Assembly (NCBI RefSeq): GCF_028550415.1
Contig: NZ_JAQQKX010000007.1
Location: 1 to 64,000, forward strand
Length of the DNA: 64,000 nt
Origin: Asticcacaulis aquaticus
Lineage (GTDB): Bacteria; Pseudomonadota; Alphaproteobacteria; Caulobacterales; Caulobacteraceae
Direction: 5' to 3'
Part shown: positions 40,863-50,266 of the stretch, in pieces
Position numbering within the stretch: the stretch's first letter is position 1
How the letters are laid out: every line of letters starts with the position of its first letter
The notes under the pieces: generated by a model
Told to the model about the DNA's origin: nothing
The model's database searches: none
Seen by the model: only the letters and a program-made list of their open reading frames with translations
Program-made: the position numbers and the translations under genes

Positions 40863-41063
40863 ATACCTCCCCAACTTATTGGGGTATAGCGCCAGCGAAA
40901 GTATAGCTTTCGCAAGCGATGGGACCGCGCCTGAAAGGCGTGGTGGTGGGGGGTCTTGCTTTGAAAAAGCACGGGCGTGGTAACTTAAGTAAGATACCCC
41001 ACCACCACATCTCACCGACTTCGTCGGCTCGTGCGCTCCTCCTCCCCGGCATAGCCGGGGAGG
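40863..41063. repeat. Compound palindromic element between aroA and modA
   Basis: A 200-bp stretch with several hairpins: ATACC... GGTAT at 40863-40887, a GTGGTGGTGGGG / CCCCACCACCAC pair (about 40940-41008), and CCTCCCCGGC-ATA-GCCGGGGAGG at 41041-41063. It shares the CCCCACCACCACATCT end and the CCTCCCC stem with the element at 60874-61085. It starts immediately after the aroA stop. Confidence 0.65.
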
Positions 41064-41069
41064 TATGAT

Positions 41070-42341
41070 TTAGGCGGGATGCTTCAACTCCACACCCAAG
41101 CTTTCCAATACATCCCAGTACCCCGGGAAGGTCTTCGACACGCATTTCGGATTGTCGATGACGACACCCGACATCATCAGCCCGGCCAGCGCAAAGCACA
41201 TGGCGATGCGGTGGTCGTTATGCGTATCGATAACCGCCTTCGTCATCGCACCGATCAAAGCCGGATCGGCATGGACGATCAGGTCATCGCCCTCTTCGTG
41301 CGCCAGACCGTCACGAATGGCGTTCAAACCCTGCGACAACGCGCTGACCCGGTCGCATTCCTTAACGCGCAGATTGGCGATCCCGACAAAGCGCACCGGC
41401 GTCTTGTTGAACGCCGCCAGCACGGCCAGAGTCGGTACGGCGTCCTGCATCTGCGAGCCGTCGATGACGGCAGGCATGTTCGGCCAGGTCATGATGACGT
41501 CGCGCGACTTCGCATCCGGCTGGGTCAGGGCCGTGGTGTCCATCTGGAAGGTGATTTCACCGCCCGTCAGCACCTCGGCGGCCCACAGATAGGTACACGA
41601 CGACGCATCCGGCTCGACGAGGTAATCCGCCGCGACATAGCCCGTCGGTTCGACGCGCCATACACCCGCTTGCGGCATCGACACCTTGGCCCCAAAGGCT
41701 TCCATGCACCGCGTGGTCAGGTCGATATAGCCGCGGCCGCCAATGGCCTGATCGCCACGCAAGCGAACCTCGACCGGTTTTTCACCGCACGCCGCGAGGA
41801 TCAGCAGGGCCGAGACGTATTGGCTCGACAGATTGGCGTCGATTTCGACCACATCACCGGAAAACCCGCCTTTCGCGTGAACCGTTACGGGCGGACAACC
41901 GGTCGGTGCCGACACCTCGACCCCCAGCCGCGTCAGGGCTTCGACCAGCGGCCCGATCGGGCGCTTACGCATATGCTCGTCACCATCGACCACGACCTCA
42001 CCATCGGCCAGAGCGACCGCCGCGGTCAGAAAGCGCGTCGCCGTCCCGGCATTGCCGAGAAACAGCGGCTTGGCCGGGGCTTTCAGCTTGCCTGTCGAGC
42101 GCACCGTCAGGGTCGTTTCGTCTTCGTTGTCGATCCCCACCCCCATGTCGCGCAGCGCCGCCGCCATATAGACCGTGTCGTCGCTCGACAACACGCCCGA
42201 CAGGCGGCTGTCGCCCTTGGCCAGCGCCGCCACCAGAAAGGCGCGATTGGTCAGGGATTTCGACCCCGGCAACACGACGCGGCCTTTCAACGGGCCTTTG
42301 ACGGGGACGATTTCAAGCTGCGGGAAGGCATCGATATTCAC
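41070..42341 (-). CDS. aroA: 3-phosphoshikimate 1-carboxyvinyltransferase (EPSP synthase)
   Basis: Joins shikimate-3-phosphate and PEP in the pathway to aromatic amino acids. At 423 residues it is normal length. Motifs: VLPGSKSLTNRA (about 23-34), LFLGNAGTATRFL with the glyphosate-contact Gly-Ala context of class I enzymes, GDEHMRKRPIGPLVEAL, and NLRVKECDR-SAL near the C-terminus. It starts with GTG 42341 after GAGGAG. It lies between modA and the divergent feo operon, not in an aromatic operon. Confidence 0.93.
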   Translation of the reverse strand: MNIDAFPQLEIVPVKGPLKGRVVLPGSKSLTNRAFLVAALAKGDSRLSGVLSSDDTVYMAAALRDMGVGIDNEDETTLTVRSTGKLKAPAKPLFLGNAGTATRFLTAAVALADGEVVVDGDEHMRKRPIGPLVEALTRLGVEVSAPTGCPPVTVHAKGGFSGDVVEIDANLSSQYVSALLILAACGEKPVEVRLRGDQAIGGRGYIDLTTRCMEAFGAKVSMPQAGVWRVEPTGYVAADYLVEPDASSCTYLWAAEVLTGGEITFQMDTTALTQPDAKSRDVIMTWPNMPAVIDGSQMQDAVPTLAVLAAFNKTPVRFVGIANLRVKECDRVSALSQGLNAIRDGLAHEEGDDLIVHADPALIGAMTKAVIDTHNDHRIAMCFALAGLMMSGVVIDNPKCVSKTFPGYWDVLESLGVELKHPA

Positions 42342-42475
42342 AGGGCAGGCTCCTCACTCTTGCCCGCTCTCCTAAACGCCTGACGCCTATACGTAAAGTG
42401 GGGCCTATCCGTAAAGTGCGCAGGTGTTACGCCGAAAAACATTGTCAGGCCCGTCCCGATTTCGTAATAGCCTTT

Positions 42476-42490
42476 TTATAATCATTCTCA
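42476..42490. promoter_or_regulatory. Fur box upstream of feoA
   Basis: The minus-strand reading TGAGAATGATTATAA matches the 7-1-7 Fur consensus (TGATAAT-N-ATTATCA) at 13 of 15 positions and lies 20 bases before the feoA start. Iron-dependent repression of the feo operon by Fur is well known; binding here is inferred. Confidence 0.75.
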
Positions 42491-42509
42491 CTTGCAACAA
42501 ATCTGCGTC

Positions 42510-42752
42510 ATGAAACTGAGCGAACTGCCCCTGCACCGGCCCGCCGTGGTCACCGAAGTGATCGACAGCGGCCCGGACGATCGCGTCGGACGTCGCTTGC
42601 GGGAACTCGGCTTTGTGACGGACGAGCCGGTCAAGGTCGTGGCGCGCGGCCCGCTGTTCGGTGAGCCCATCCTGATTCAGATCGGCTTTACCCGCTTCGC
42701 GTTGCGACGCGCCGAAGCCGCCCGCGTCCTCGTGCAGCAGGGGCAAGCATAA
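42510..42752 (+). CDS. feoA: Ferrous iron transport protein A
   Basis: An 80-residue SH3-like protein (MKLSELPLHRPAVVTEV ... RLRELGFVTDEPVKVVARGPLFGEPILIQIG ... FALRRAEAARVLV) that assists FeoB. ATG 42510 is used since it begins the conserved core; a slightly longer frame exists. It overlaps feoB by one base (TAATG) and sits behind a Fur box. Confidence 0.92.
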   Translation: MKLSELPLHRPAVVTEVIDSGPDDRVGRRLRELGFVTDEPVKVVARGPLFGEPILIQIGFTRFALRRAEAARVLVQQGQA

Positions 42753-44581
42753 TGTCCGGACTAATTATAGCGCTTGTCGGTAACCCCAATTGCGGCAAGA
42801 CCGCCCTGTTCAACCAGCTCACCGGATCGCGGCAAAAGGTCGCCAACTTCGCCGGTGTGACCGTCGAGCGCAAGGAAGGCAGCTTTACCGCCCCGTCCGG
42901 CCGCACGGTTCAGGTGCTCGACCTGCCCGGTACCTACAGCCTCGATGCGCTAGGTCCCGACGAAGTGATCACCCGTGACGTCTGTCTGGGCAAGGTGGCG
43001 GGCGTCGCCCTGCCCGACGTCATCGTCTGCGTCGCCGATGCGACCAATCTGCGCCTGCACCTGCGTTTCGTGCTGGAAATCCGCCGTCTGGGCCGCCCGA
43101 TGGTGCTGGCGCTCAACATGATGGACGCCGCCGCCAAGCGCGGTATCAAGATCGACCGCGAAGCCCTTGAAGCCAAGCTCGGCATTCCGGTCATCGAAAC
43201 CGTCGCCGTCATGACCAAGGGCGCACGCGCCCTGATCGAGCATATCGACACGCAGGGCGTCGAAGCCCCGAAAGCCACCGAAGAGAAAGACCCGCACGTC
43301 GAGGTGCGCGAAATCCTCAGCGCCGCTGTCGTCATGCCGCGCTTTACGGCGAAAATCGACGATCAGCTCGACGGTATATTGCTCAACCCGTGGCTCGGCA
43401 TCCCGATCCTTTTGGTCATCATGTTCGTCATGTTCCAGGCGGTGTTCGCCTGGTCGGGACCGTTGATGGACGGCATCGAAGGCGTCTTCGGCTGGGCGGC
43501 AGAAGCCGTGCGCGGCTACCTGCCCGAAGGTCTGCTGCAAAGCTTTATCGCCGACGCCCTGATCAGTGGGGTCGGTTCGGTGCTGGTCTTCCTGCCGCAG
43601 ATCATCATCCTGTTCGCCTTCATTCTGGTCCTCGAAGAGTCCGGTTACCTGCCGCGCGCGGCGTTTCTGCTCGACACCCTGATGGGGGCGGCAGGGCTGA
43701 CGGGCCGCGCCTTCATTCCGCTGCTGTCGTCCTTTGCCTGCGCCATCCCTGGCGTCATGGCGACGCGCTCGATCCACGATATCCGCGACCGCCTGACCAC
43801 CATCATGATCGCGCCGCTGATGACCTGTTCGGCGCGTTGGCCGGTCTATATCCTGCTGGTCGGGGCCTTTGTGCCGGAGCGCACGGTGTGGGGTTTCGCC
43901 AGCTTCCGCGGCCTGATCATGCTGGCGCTGGTCTTTGCGGGTATCTTTTCCGCAATGATCGTCTCGTGGGTCATGAAGCTGATCCGCCGCGACAAGACCG
44001 ACTCCGTCCTGATGATGGAACTGCCGTCCTACCGTCTGCCGAACCTGCGCAATCTGGGGCTGGGCCTGTGGGAGCGCGCGGGCATCTTCATGCGCCGCAT
44101 CACCGGCGTCATCTTCGCCGCCAATACCCTGATCTGGGTGCTGGCCACCTTCCCCCGCGCTCCGGCCAATGCCACCCTGCCCGAAATCGACTACTCCTTT
44201 GCCGGCATGATCGGCCACGCCATGGAGCCTCTGTTCCGTCCGATCGGCTTCGGCTGGGAAATCTGCATCGCCCTGATCCCCGGCATGGCGGCCCGCGAAG
44301 TCGCCGTCTCGGCGCTCGGGACCGTCTATGCCATCGGCGGTTCGGAAGACGCCGTCGCTAATCAGCTTTCAGGCGTCATCGCCTCGCAGTGGTCGCTGGC
44401 CACGGCCCTGTCGCTGCTGGCCTGGTACGTATTTGCGCCGCAATGCCTGTCTACGCTGGCGGTCATCAAGCGCGAAACCAATTCCTGGCGCTTCGTTGGC
44501 CTGACCACGGCCTATCTGTTCGCCCTCGCCTATCTCGCTGCGTTTGCGACCTATACCGTAACGAAGATGATCACCGGATGA
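42752..44581 (+). CDS. feoB: Ferrous iron transporter B
   Basis: A 609-residue membrane GTPase that imports Fe2+. The N-terminal G domain shows GNPNCGKTALFNQLTG (P-loop), VTVERKEG (switch I), DLPGTYSL (G3) and NMMD (G4). The core includes DTLMGAAGLTGRAFIPLLSSFACAIPGVMATRSI and a second gate with GWEICIALIPGMAAREVAVSALGTVYAI. It is somewhat shorter than E. coli FeoB (773) but complete for this clade. It overlaps the downstream Cys-rich gene by 4 bp. Confidence 0.95.
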   Translation: MSGLIIALVGNPNCGKTALFNQLTGSRQKVANFAGVTVERKEGSFTAPSGRTVQVLDLPGTYSLDALGPDEVITRDVCLGKVAGVALPDVIVCVADATNLRLHLRFVLEIRRLGRPMVLALNMMDAAAKRGIKIDREALEAKLGIPVIETVAVMTKGARALIEHIDTQGVEAPKATEEKDPHVEVREILSAAVVMPRFTAKIDDQLDGILLNPWLGIPILLVIMFVMFQAVFAWSGPLMDGIEGVFGWAAEAVRGYLPEGLLQSFIADALISGVGSVLVFLPQIIILFAFILVLEESGYLPRAAFLLDTLMGAAGLTGRAFIPLLSSFACAIPGVMATRSIHDIRDRLTTIMIAPLMTCSARWPVYILLVGAFVPERTVWGFASFRGLIMLALVFAGIFSAMIVSWVMKLIRRDKTDSVLMMELPSYRLPNLRNLGLGLWERAGIFMRRITGVIFAANTLIWVLATFPRAPANATLPEIDYSFAGMIGHAMEPLFRPIGFGWEICIALIPGMAAREVAVSALGTVYAIGGSEDAVANQLSGVIASQWSLATALSLLAWYVFAPQCLSTLAVIKRETNSWRFVGLTTAYLFALAYLAAFATYTVTKMITG

Positions 44582-44787
44582 CCTACGACCTGTTCCAGAA
44601 CGCGTTCATCGCCGTCATCGTGGCCCTGGCCGCCGTGATGATGTTCCGCCGCCTGTTTCCGCAAACGGCACGTAAACTGACCGGTCGCAAGGCCGCCGCC
44701 CCGAAAGCGAGTGGTGGTTGCGATAGCGGATGTTCAAGCTGCAACGGCTGTTCAACGCTGAAATTCGACATCCCCAAGCCCGATTAA
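44578..44787 (+). CDS. FeoB-associated Cys-rich small membrane protein
   Basis: A 69-residue protein with one N-terminal helix (AFIAVIVALAAVMMFRRLF) and a cysteine cluster CDSGCSSCNGC near the C-terminus. The ATG overlaps the feoB stop. Such small proteins follow feoB in many bacteria and are thought to take the place of FeoC; the cysteines may bind iron or a cluster. Third gene of the feo operon. Confidence 0.78.
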   Translation: MTYDLFQNAFIAVIVALAAVMMFRRLFPQTARKLTGRKAAAPKASGGCDSGCSSCNGCSTLKFDIPKPD

Positions 44788-44821
44788 CCCTGTTTTCAGG
44801 CCTGTGGATTATCCTGCGGGC

Positions 44822-45445
44822 ATGAAAATAGTCATGTCCCTCCTGCCCATCCTGCTGGCCCCGGTGGCCTTTGCCGCCGACATGCCCGTCACCGTGCTCG
44901 ACATCGCGGGCAAACCGGTCGCCGACACGGTCGTCACCTACACCCCGGATCAGGGCGCGACGATCGGTGCCGCCGACCGTAAGGGGCCGTTTGTCGTGGC
45001 GCAGGAAGACATGCAGTTCACGCCGAAAGTGCTGGTCATCCCGGCGGGCGCGACGGTCAATTTCCCCAATAACGACACCGTCTCACACCACGTCTATTCG
45101 TTTTCCCCTGCCAAAAAATTCCAGCTGCCGCTCTACGGCCACGGCATCAGCCGCAGCATGAAATTCGACAGCGAAGGCACGGTGGCCATCGGCTGCAACA
45201 TCCACGATTCGATGCAGGCCTATATCCGCGTCGTGGGCACGCCCTATTTCACCAGGACCGACGCGAAGGGCCGCGCCGTGCTGAAAAACCTGCCCGACGG
45301 CAAGGGGCAGATTCTGGTCTGGCACCCTCTGAGCACGGCGAAGGACGGCGAAACGCTTCAGTCGATTGTCATCAATGCCGGCAGTCAACCGCTGACTTTC
45401 CGCCTCAAGCTACGCCGCATGAGTACGGCGGGCGGTGGCTATTGA
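44822..45445 (+). CDS. Periplasmic cupredoxin-like (methylamine utilisation-type) protein
   Basis: A 207-residue protein with signal peptide (MKIVMSLLPILLAPVAFAAD). The central part contains a cupredoxin copper site pattern: FPNNDTVSHHVYSFSPAKKFQLPLY, then C-N-I-H-D-S-M-Q, giving candidate His, Cys, His and Met ligands. The flanks are beta-rich (Ig-like). It is translationally coupled to a predicted outer-membrane barrel by a TTGA overlap. An electron-transfer or copper-carrier role is likely; the partner is unknown. Confidence 0.8.
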   Translation: MKIVMSLLPILLAPVAFAADMPVTVLDIAGKPVADTVVTYTPDQGATIGAADRKGPFVVAQEDMQFTPKVLVIPAGATVNFPNNDTVSHHVYSFSPAKKFQLPLYGHGISRSMKFDSEGTVAIGCNIHDSMQAYIRVVGTPYFTRTDAKGRAVLKNLPDGKGQILVWHPLSTAKDGETLQSIVINAGSQPLTFRLKLRRMSTAGGGY

Positions 45446-46674
45446 AATACCTGATCGCGCTCCTCGGCCTGCTGGCAACACCGGCCTTCGCCGATACCAG
45501 CCTGTTTGCACGTGAAAACATCAAGGGCTGGATCGACCTGCGCGCCGTCTCGGCCAATGGCGAGAAAAGCTGGCTCGACGGCCATTACGGCAAGCTGCGC
45601 TACGGCGATCAGAGCAAGCTCAGTCTCGGCGAGGCGACCCTGATCTGGACGCCGCGTTTCACCGATACCCTGTCGGCCTATGTGCAGGTCGTCCACGTCC
45701 CCGAATGGGGGCATGAAACCGGCATCAACGAAGCCTATCTCAAATGGCGGCCGGTGCCGAAATCGGGCCTGCGCGTCTCGGCGCGTCTGGGGCAGATGTA
45801 TCCGCCCGTCTCGCTGGAACACGAAGGCACGGGCTGGACGACGACCCACACCATCACCCCGTCGGCGATCAATGCCTGGGTGGGGGAAGAGGTTATCGTG
45901 CAGGGGGCCGAACTGAGCCTGAAACAAACCTTCGACGATCAGCAGATCGGCGTCACACTGGGCGTTTTCCGCGGCAACGATACGTCCGGCACCCTGCTCG
46001 CCTACCGTGGCTGGGCACTGCACGACCTGCGCTCGACGACCACCGCCAAGCCGCCTCTGCCCGTGGGGAATGCCGGGTGGTCGCAGACCTTCCGCCGTCA
46101 GTCACCCTTTACCAAGCCCCTGAAAGAGGTCGATGACCGGCAGGGCTATTATCTGCGCCTCGACTGGCGGCCGCCGGTGCCGGTGTCGCTGAATTTTACC
46201 TATTTCAACACCCACGGCAATCCGACCGACTTCGATAACGGACAATATGGCTGGGCGACGCGGTTCTTCAATTTTGGCGCCAAATACGAGGTGACCGAAA
46301 CCACCGATATCCTGTCGCAGGTCATGGTTGGTAACACCAAATGGGGCCGGATGCGCACCGACGGCGTGCGCGCCATCGATGCCGACTACCGCTCGGCCTA
46401 TGTCATGGTCTCGCACAGGTTCGATGATGGTGCCCGCCTGTCGCTGCGCGGGGAAACGTTCGAGACCGAGGACTATTCCGCCCCGTCGCTCGACAACAAT
46501 AACGAGACCGGCCACGCCGTGACGCTGGCCTGGATGCGACCCGTCAATGCGCACCTCGATCTCAATACCGAGGTGCTGCACATCGATAGCGACCGTCCGG
46601 CCCGGGCCTATCAGGGTTTGCCCCCGCAGCAGGACCAGACGCAGGTTCAGGTCATGCTGAAGGTCAAATTTTAA
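45442..46674 (+). CDS. Predicted outer-membrane beta-barrel protein
   Basis: A 410-residue protein starting with TTG 45442, overlapping the cupredoxin stop. Signal peptide MKYLIALLGLLATPAFAD; the rest alternates polar and hydrophobic residues in short strands (TLIWTPRFTDTLSAYVQVVHV, YYLRLDWRPPVPVSLNFTYFN) and ends in a C-terminal VMLKVKF, the Phe-terminated signature of outer-membrane barrels. Porin-like without a recognised family. Coupling to the cupredoxin suggests a shared envelope function. Confidence 0.78.
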   Translation: MKYLIALLGLLATPAFADTSLFARENIKGWIDLRAVSANGEKSWLDGHYGKLRYGDQSKLSLGEATLIWTPRFTDTLSAYVQVVHVPEWGHETGINEAYLKWRPVPKSGLRVSARLGQMYPPVSLEHEGTGWTTTHTITPSAINAWVGEEVIVQGAELSLKQTFDDQQIGVTLGVFRGNDTSGTLLAYRGWALHDLRSTTTAKPPLPVGNAGWSQTFRRQSPFTKPLKEVDDRQGYYLRLDWRPPVPVSLNFTYFNTHGNPTDFDNGQYGWATRFFNFGAKYEVTETTDILSQVMVGNTKWGRMRTDGVRAIDADYRSAYVMVSHRFDDGARLSLRGETFETEDYSAPSLDNNNETGHAVTLAWMRPVNAHLDLNTEVLHIDSDRPARAYQGLPPQQDQTQVQVMLKVKF

Positions 46675-48098
46675 TTTGCCGTCTGCCGCGGACCACCGCC
46701 CAGCGCCTGATAAAGGGTCGCCTGATTGACCAGTTGCGTCAGGCGGTTGTTATCGACCGCCAGCCGCGCCGACCGCACGGCCTCCTGCGCATCGAGCCAA
46801 ACCCTCAGCGCCACCGAACCCGCTTTGTAACGCACGGCATAGAGCTGCTCCGCCTTTTCAGCATTGGCCAGCGTCCGTTGCAGGCTGTCGCCCTGACGGA
46901 TCAGTTGCGTGCGGTTGGACAGGGTCGTGTCGACGTCCGACAAAGCCTGCAACAGGGTCTGGCGGAACTCGACGACGGCAATCTCATAATCGGCCTTGGC
47001 CACCTTCACATTGGTATCGACCTGCCAGAAATTGAGAAACGGCAGGCTTAAGCCCACGCCCAGCGCACTCGACGGATTGGACAGGACGTTCGACAGTTCC
47101 GTCGATGACCCGCCGGTCGAACCGGTCAGCGACAACGACGGATAATAGGACGCTCGCGTCGCATCCACCCCGCGCAACGTCCCGCGCAGACGCATCTCGG
47201 CGGCGCGCAGGTCCGGGCGACGACCCAGCAGGTCGGCGGGCAAACCGGGCGCGACTTCCGGCAAAGTCGTGTCGGGCAGCGAGGCCGCTTCCTGATCTTC
47301 AGGCCATGGCTCACCGTTAAGCAACAGCGTCAGGGTGGCGCGGTATTCGACCAGTTGTTGTTCCAACTGGCTGATTTGGGAAAGCTGCGAATTGACGCTC
47401 TGTTCGGCCTCGGCCATCTCGACGCCGGACACGGCCCCGGCCTTGTATTGAACCTGAATCGTCTCATAAACCTTGCGCGCATAAGCGAGGCTATCCTGCG
47501 CATAGGCCAGTTGTTGCCGCGTCCAGGCGATACGCCAGTAGGCTTCCGCCGTGGTGCCGATCAGCGATAGGCGCGCCGCCGCGAGGTCTTCGGCGGTGGC
47601 CTGCGCCTCCCACTTCGCGGCATCGGTCGTGGCCGCCAGACGCCCCCACAGGTCGAGTTCGTAGCTGACGCCGAAGCTGGCGGAGTAGGTCGTGGCGTCA
47701 CTTGAGCTTTGCACCGTGCCGTCGTCGCCGACATAGGACGAGCTGTTGTCACCCAGCGGCTTGCGCGCCGAAACGCTGCCGCTGAGGGAGGGGAACTGAT
47801 CCTGACGTGCCGAACGGACGCGCAGATTGGCCTGCCGCACCCGCAAGGCAGAAGCCGCGAGGTTATTGTTTTTCGCCAGCACATTGTCAATCAGCACATT
47901 CAGCTTCGGATCGTTGAAGGTCTCCCACCAGCGGTCGGAGACGTTGTACGCGCCTTGGGTCGCGGCGTGCTGAAACGACGCGGGCGTGTTGACCTGCGGC
48001 GTCTCATAGGGCGTCGACAGGCAACCCGTCAGGGCGGTGGCCAAAAGGAGTATGCCAATCATCCTTCCCCGTTTACGGGGCCAAGAGACCTTAATCAT
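46671..48098 (-). CDS. Outer-membrane efflux lipoprotein (NodT/OprM type)
   Basis: A TolC-family channel of about 460-475 residues with lipobox LTGC (MIGILLLATALTGC). Two tandem OEP domains follow: ASALRVRQANLRVRSARQDQFPSLSG and LRAAEMRLRGTLRGVDATRASYYPSLSLTG. ATG 48062 would give a signal with no basic N-region; ATG 48098 adds MIKVSWPRKRGR, a basic segment encoded by the repeat at 48061-48250, giving a typical signal peptide, and is chosen here. A third possible start, ATG 48284, has the best ribosome-binding site. Forms a tripartite pump with MacA/MacB-like genes upstream. Confidence 0.82.
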   Translation of the reverse strand: MIKVSWPRKRGRMIGILLLATALTGCLSTPYETPQVNTPASFQHAATQGAYNVSDRWWETFNDPKLNVLIDNVLAKNNNLAASALRVRQANLRVRSARQDQFPSLSGSVSARKPLGDNSSSYVGDDGTVQSSSDATTYSASFGVSYELDLWGRLAATTDAAKWEAQATAEDLAAARLSLIGTTAEAYWRIAWTRQQLAYAQDSLAYARKVYETIQVQYKAGAVSGVEMAEAEQSVNSQLSQISQLEQQLVEYRATLTLLLNGEPWPEDQEAASLPDTTLPEVAPGLPADLLGRRPDLRAAEMRLRGTLRGVDATRASYYPSLSLTGSTGGSSTELSNVLSNPSSALGVGLSLPFLNFWQVDTNVKVAKADYEIAVVEFRQTLLQALSDVDTTLSNRTQLIRQGDSLQRTLANAEKAEQLYAVRYKAGSVALRVWLDAQEAVRSARLAVDNNRLTQLVNQATLYQALGGGPRQTAN

Positions 48099-48250
48099 CC
48101 TTCCCCGTTTACGGGGAAGGTGGCGCTGAGCGGAGCGAGGTGACGGAAGGGGGGAACCGTCGAAGAGACCGGCACCGCCATCCCCCGCTGAAACACCGCT
48201 TCCCCCTTCCACCGCTTCGCGGTCCCCCTTCCCCGTAAACGGGGAAGGAT
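48061..48250. repeat. 190-bp palindromic repeat element, copy 1
   Basis: Begins ATCCTTCCCCGTTTACGGGG, contains a second such palindrome (from 48097) and ends with CCTTCCCCGTAAACGGGGAAGGAT, so its ends are inverted. It is closely similar to the element at 59277-59469, including TGGCGCTGAGC-GAGTGACGGAAGGGGG-type internal sequence. It lies between macB and the efflux lipoprotein gene and runs into the latter's coding start. Confidence 0.8.
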
Positions 48251-48286
48251 TTAAGGCAATCGAATTTACGAATTTCTCTAACATGA

Positions 48287-50254
48287 CTAATCCCTCGAAA
48301 GCGCGGCGACGGGATCTAGCTTCGCCGCGCTACGGGCGGGCAGGAAGCCGAACACGACACCGATCAGGGTGGAACAGGCAAAGGCCGCAACAATCGAGCC
48401 CGTCGAATAGACCAGTCGGAAATCGCTGGAAAACTGCGCGAATACGACGCCGAACAACAGGGCGAACGCGATCCCCAGCACCCCGCCGATCAGGCAGACC
48501 AGAACGGCCTCGATCAGGAACTGCTGCATGATGTCGCCACGCCGGGCGCCGACCGCCATGCGCACCCCGATCTCGTTGGTCCGTTCGGTGACCGAGACCA
48601 GCATGATGTTCATCACCCCGATGCCGCCGACGATCAGCGAGATGATGGCGATGGCCGAAATCAGGATGGTCAGGGTCTGGGTCGTCGCGGTGATGGTCTG
48701 ACGGATCTGGTCGGTATTGATGATGAAGAAGTCCTTGGTCCCGTGACGTTTGGTTAGCAGGCTGACGACGCCGTTTTCGGCGACCGCGCTTTCGGTATCG
48801 TCCTTCACCCGCACGGTAATCGAGCGCAGCGTCGTCGTCCCCAGCATCCGCGTATTGACCGCCGTATAGGGCAGATAGACGTTCATGCTGTCATTGCTGC
48901 CGCCGAAGCTGGAGGTCTGGGCCTTCAGTACGCCGATGATACGCGCCGGGGTCTTACCCAGCAGGATGACCTCGCCGATGGGCGAGCCCTGAAACTTCAT
49001 CGTCTTGACGGTGGCCTGATCGATGACCACGTCCTGCGCCGAGGTCGCAATCGCCTCGTCGCCGAACAGACGGCCCCGCTCGATCTCCAGCCCTTTGACG
49101 CGGAAATAGGCCGAGCCGACGCCCTGCACGGTGCCGGTATTGGCGACCGAGCCGTATTTGACGGTGACCGAGGTGCGCACCAGCGGCGTCACGCTGTCGA
49201 CATAGGATTGCGTCGCCAACGCGTCGGCATCCGACACCACCAGAGTCCGGATCGCGCCCGACCGCCGGTCGCCGAAGCCCGACCCCGGCATGATCTCCAG
49301 CGTATTGGTCCCGATGGACGAAATCTGCTCCAGCACCTTTTGCCGCGACCCGGCCCCCAGCGCCACGACACAGACCACCGAGGCGATGCCGATGATGATC
49401 CCCAGCATGGTCAGGAAGGTCCGCATCCGGTGGGCGTTCATCGCCAGCACCGCCATGCGGAAGGCCTCATTGAAACTGTCGGCCATGGCCGCGAAACCCG
49501 ACCGACCGCGCGCCGTCTGCGGCGGCAAGGGCTCGCTGTCGGCCTCGCCCTGTCCGGCCCCTGCACGGTCGGCGATGATCTCGCCGTCCTTGATCTCTAT
49601 GACGCGCTGGCAATGTTCGGCGACGGCCTTGTCGTGCGTGACGATGATGACCGTGTGGCCTTCGGCGTGCAGCCCTTTCAGGATGCGCATCACCTCTTCG
49701 CCGGATTTGGAATCGAGCGCGCCGGTGGGCTCATCGGCCAGGACGATCTCGCCACCGTTCATCAGGGCGCGCGCGATCGACACGCGCTGCTGCTGACCGC
49801 CGGACAATTGCCCGGGGCGGTGACCGGTACGCTCTTCCAGCCCCAGACGTTTCAGCAAGGCCTTGGCGCGTTCCTTACGGTCGTGCGGCGGCACCCCGGC
49901 ATAGACCGCGGGAACCTCGACATTGCCGACGGCGCTCAAATCGCCGAGCAGGTGATAGCGCTGAAAGATGAACCCGAAATGCTCGCGGCGCAGTTCGGCC
50001 AACTCATCGGGCTCAAGGTCCGCCGTCGCGCGATCACCGACCTTGTAAACACCGCCGGTGGGCCGATCAAGGCAACCCAGTATGTTCATCAGGGTCGACT
50101 TACCCGAACCCGACTGCCCGACGATGGCGACCATTTCGCCCGCGCCGATTTCCAGATCGATGTCCTTGAGGACGGTGATGGTGCCTTCGCCGGCAGGAAA
50201 TTCGCGGCGCAGCTTTTCCACCTTGAGGACGGGGGGAGTCCTGACATTATTCAT
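48287..50254 (-). CDS. macB: MacB-like ABC exporter (ATPase-permease fusion)
   Basis: A 655-residue protein: ATPase domain at residues 1-230 (Walker [14 protein letters not shown], signature [15 protein letters not shown], Walker [13 protein letters not shown] loop VTHDK), a linker, then one helix ([20 protein letters not shown]), a periplasmic domain and three C-terminal FtsX helices with [12 protein letters not shown]. MacB exports macrolides, peptides or siderophores with MacA and an outer-membrane channel. The MacA gene precedes it by 12 bp. Confidence 0.93.
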   Translation of the reverse strand: MNNVRTPPVLKVEKLRREFPAGEGTITVLKDIDLEIGAGEMVAIVGQSGSGKSTLMNILGCLDRPTGGVYKVGDRATADLEPDELAELRREHFGFIFQRYHLLGDLSAVGNVEVPAVYAGVPPHDRKERAKALLKRLGLEERTGHRPGQLSGGQQQRVSIARALMNGGEIVLADEPTGALDSKSGEEVMRILKGLHAEGHTVIIVTHDKAVAEHCQRVIEIKDGEIIADRAGAGQGEADSEPLPPQTARGRSGFAAMADSFNEAFRMAVLAMNAHRMRTFLTMLGIIIGIASVVCVVALGAGSRQKVLEQISSIGTNTLEIMPGSGFGDRRSGAIRTLVVSDADALATQSYVDSVTPLVRTSVTVKYGSVANTGTVQGVGSAYFRVKGLEIERGRLFGDEAIATSAQDVVIDQATVKTMKFQGSPIGEVILLGKTPARIIGVLKAQTSSFGGSNDSMNVYLPYTAVNTRMLGTTTLRSITVRVKDDTESAVAENGVVSLLTKRHGTKDFFIINTDQIRQTITATTQTLTILISAIAIISLIVGGIGVMNIMLVSVTERTNEIGVRMAVGARRGDIMQQFLIEAVLVCLIGGVLGIAFALLFGVVFAQFSSDFRLVYSTGSIVAAFACSTLIGVVFGFLPARSAAKLDPVAALSRD

Positions 50255-50266
50255 GGTCAGCGCCCC

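Noticed and set aside
40809-41015. N-terminal extension of ModA
   Set aside because: It is encoded by the palindromic repeat and precedes a typical signal peptide at ATG 40808.
41070-42341. aroA as a foreign glyphosate-tolerance gene
   Set aside because: The sequence has class I motifs and base composition like its neighbours; nothing indicates recent transfer.
48061-48250. CRISPR array suggested by repeated CCCCGTTTACGGGG units
   Set aside because: The units are palindromes at irregular spacing with only three copies and no spacers of even length or cas genes.
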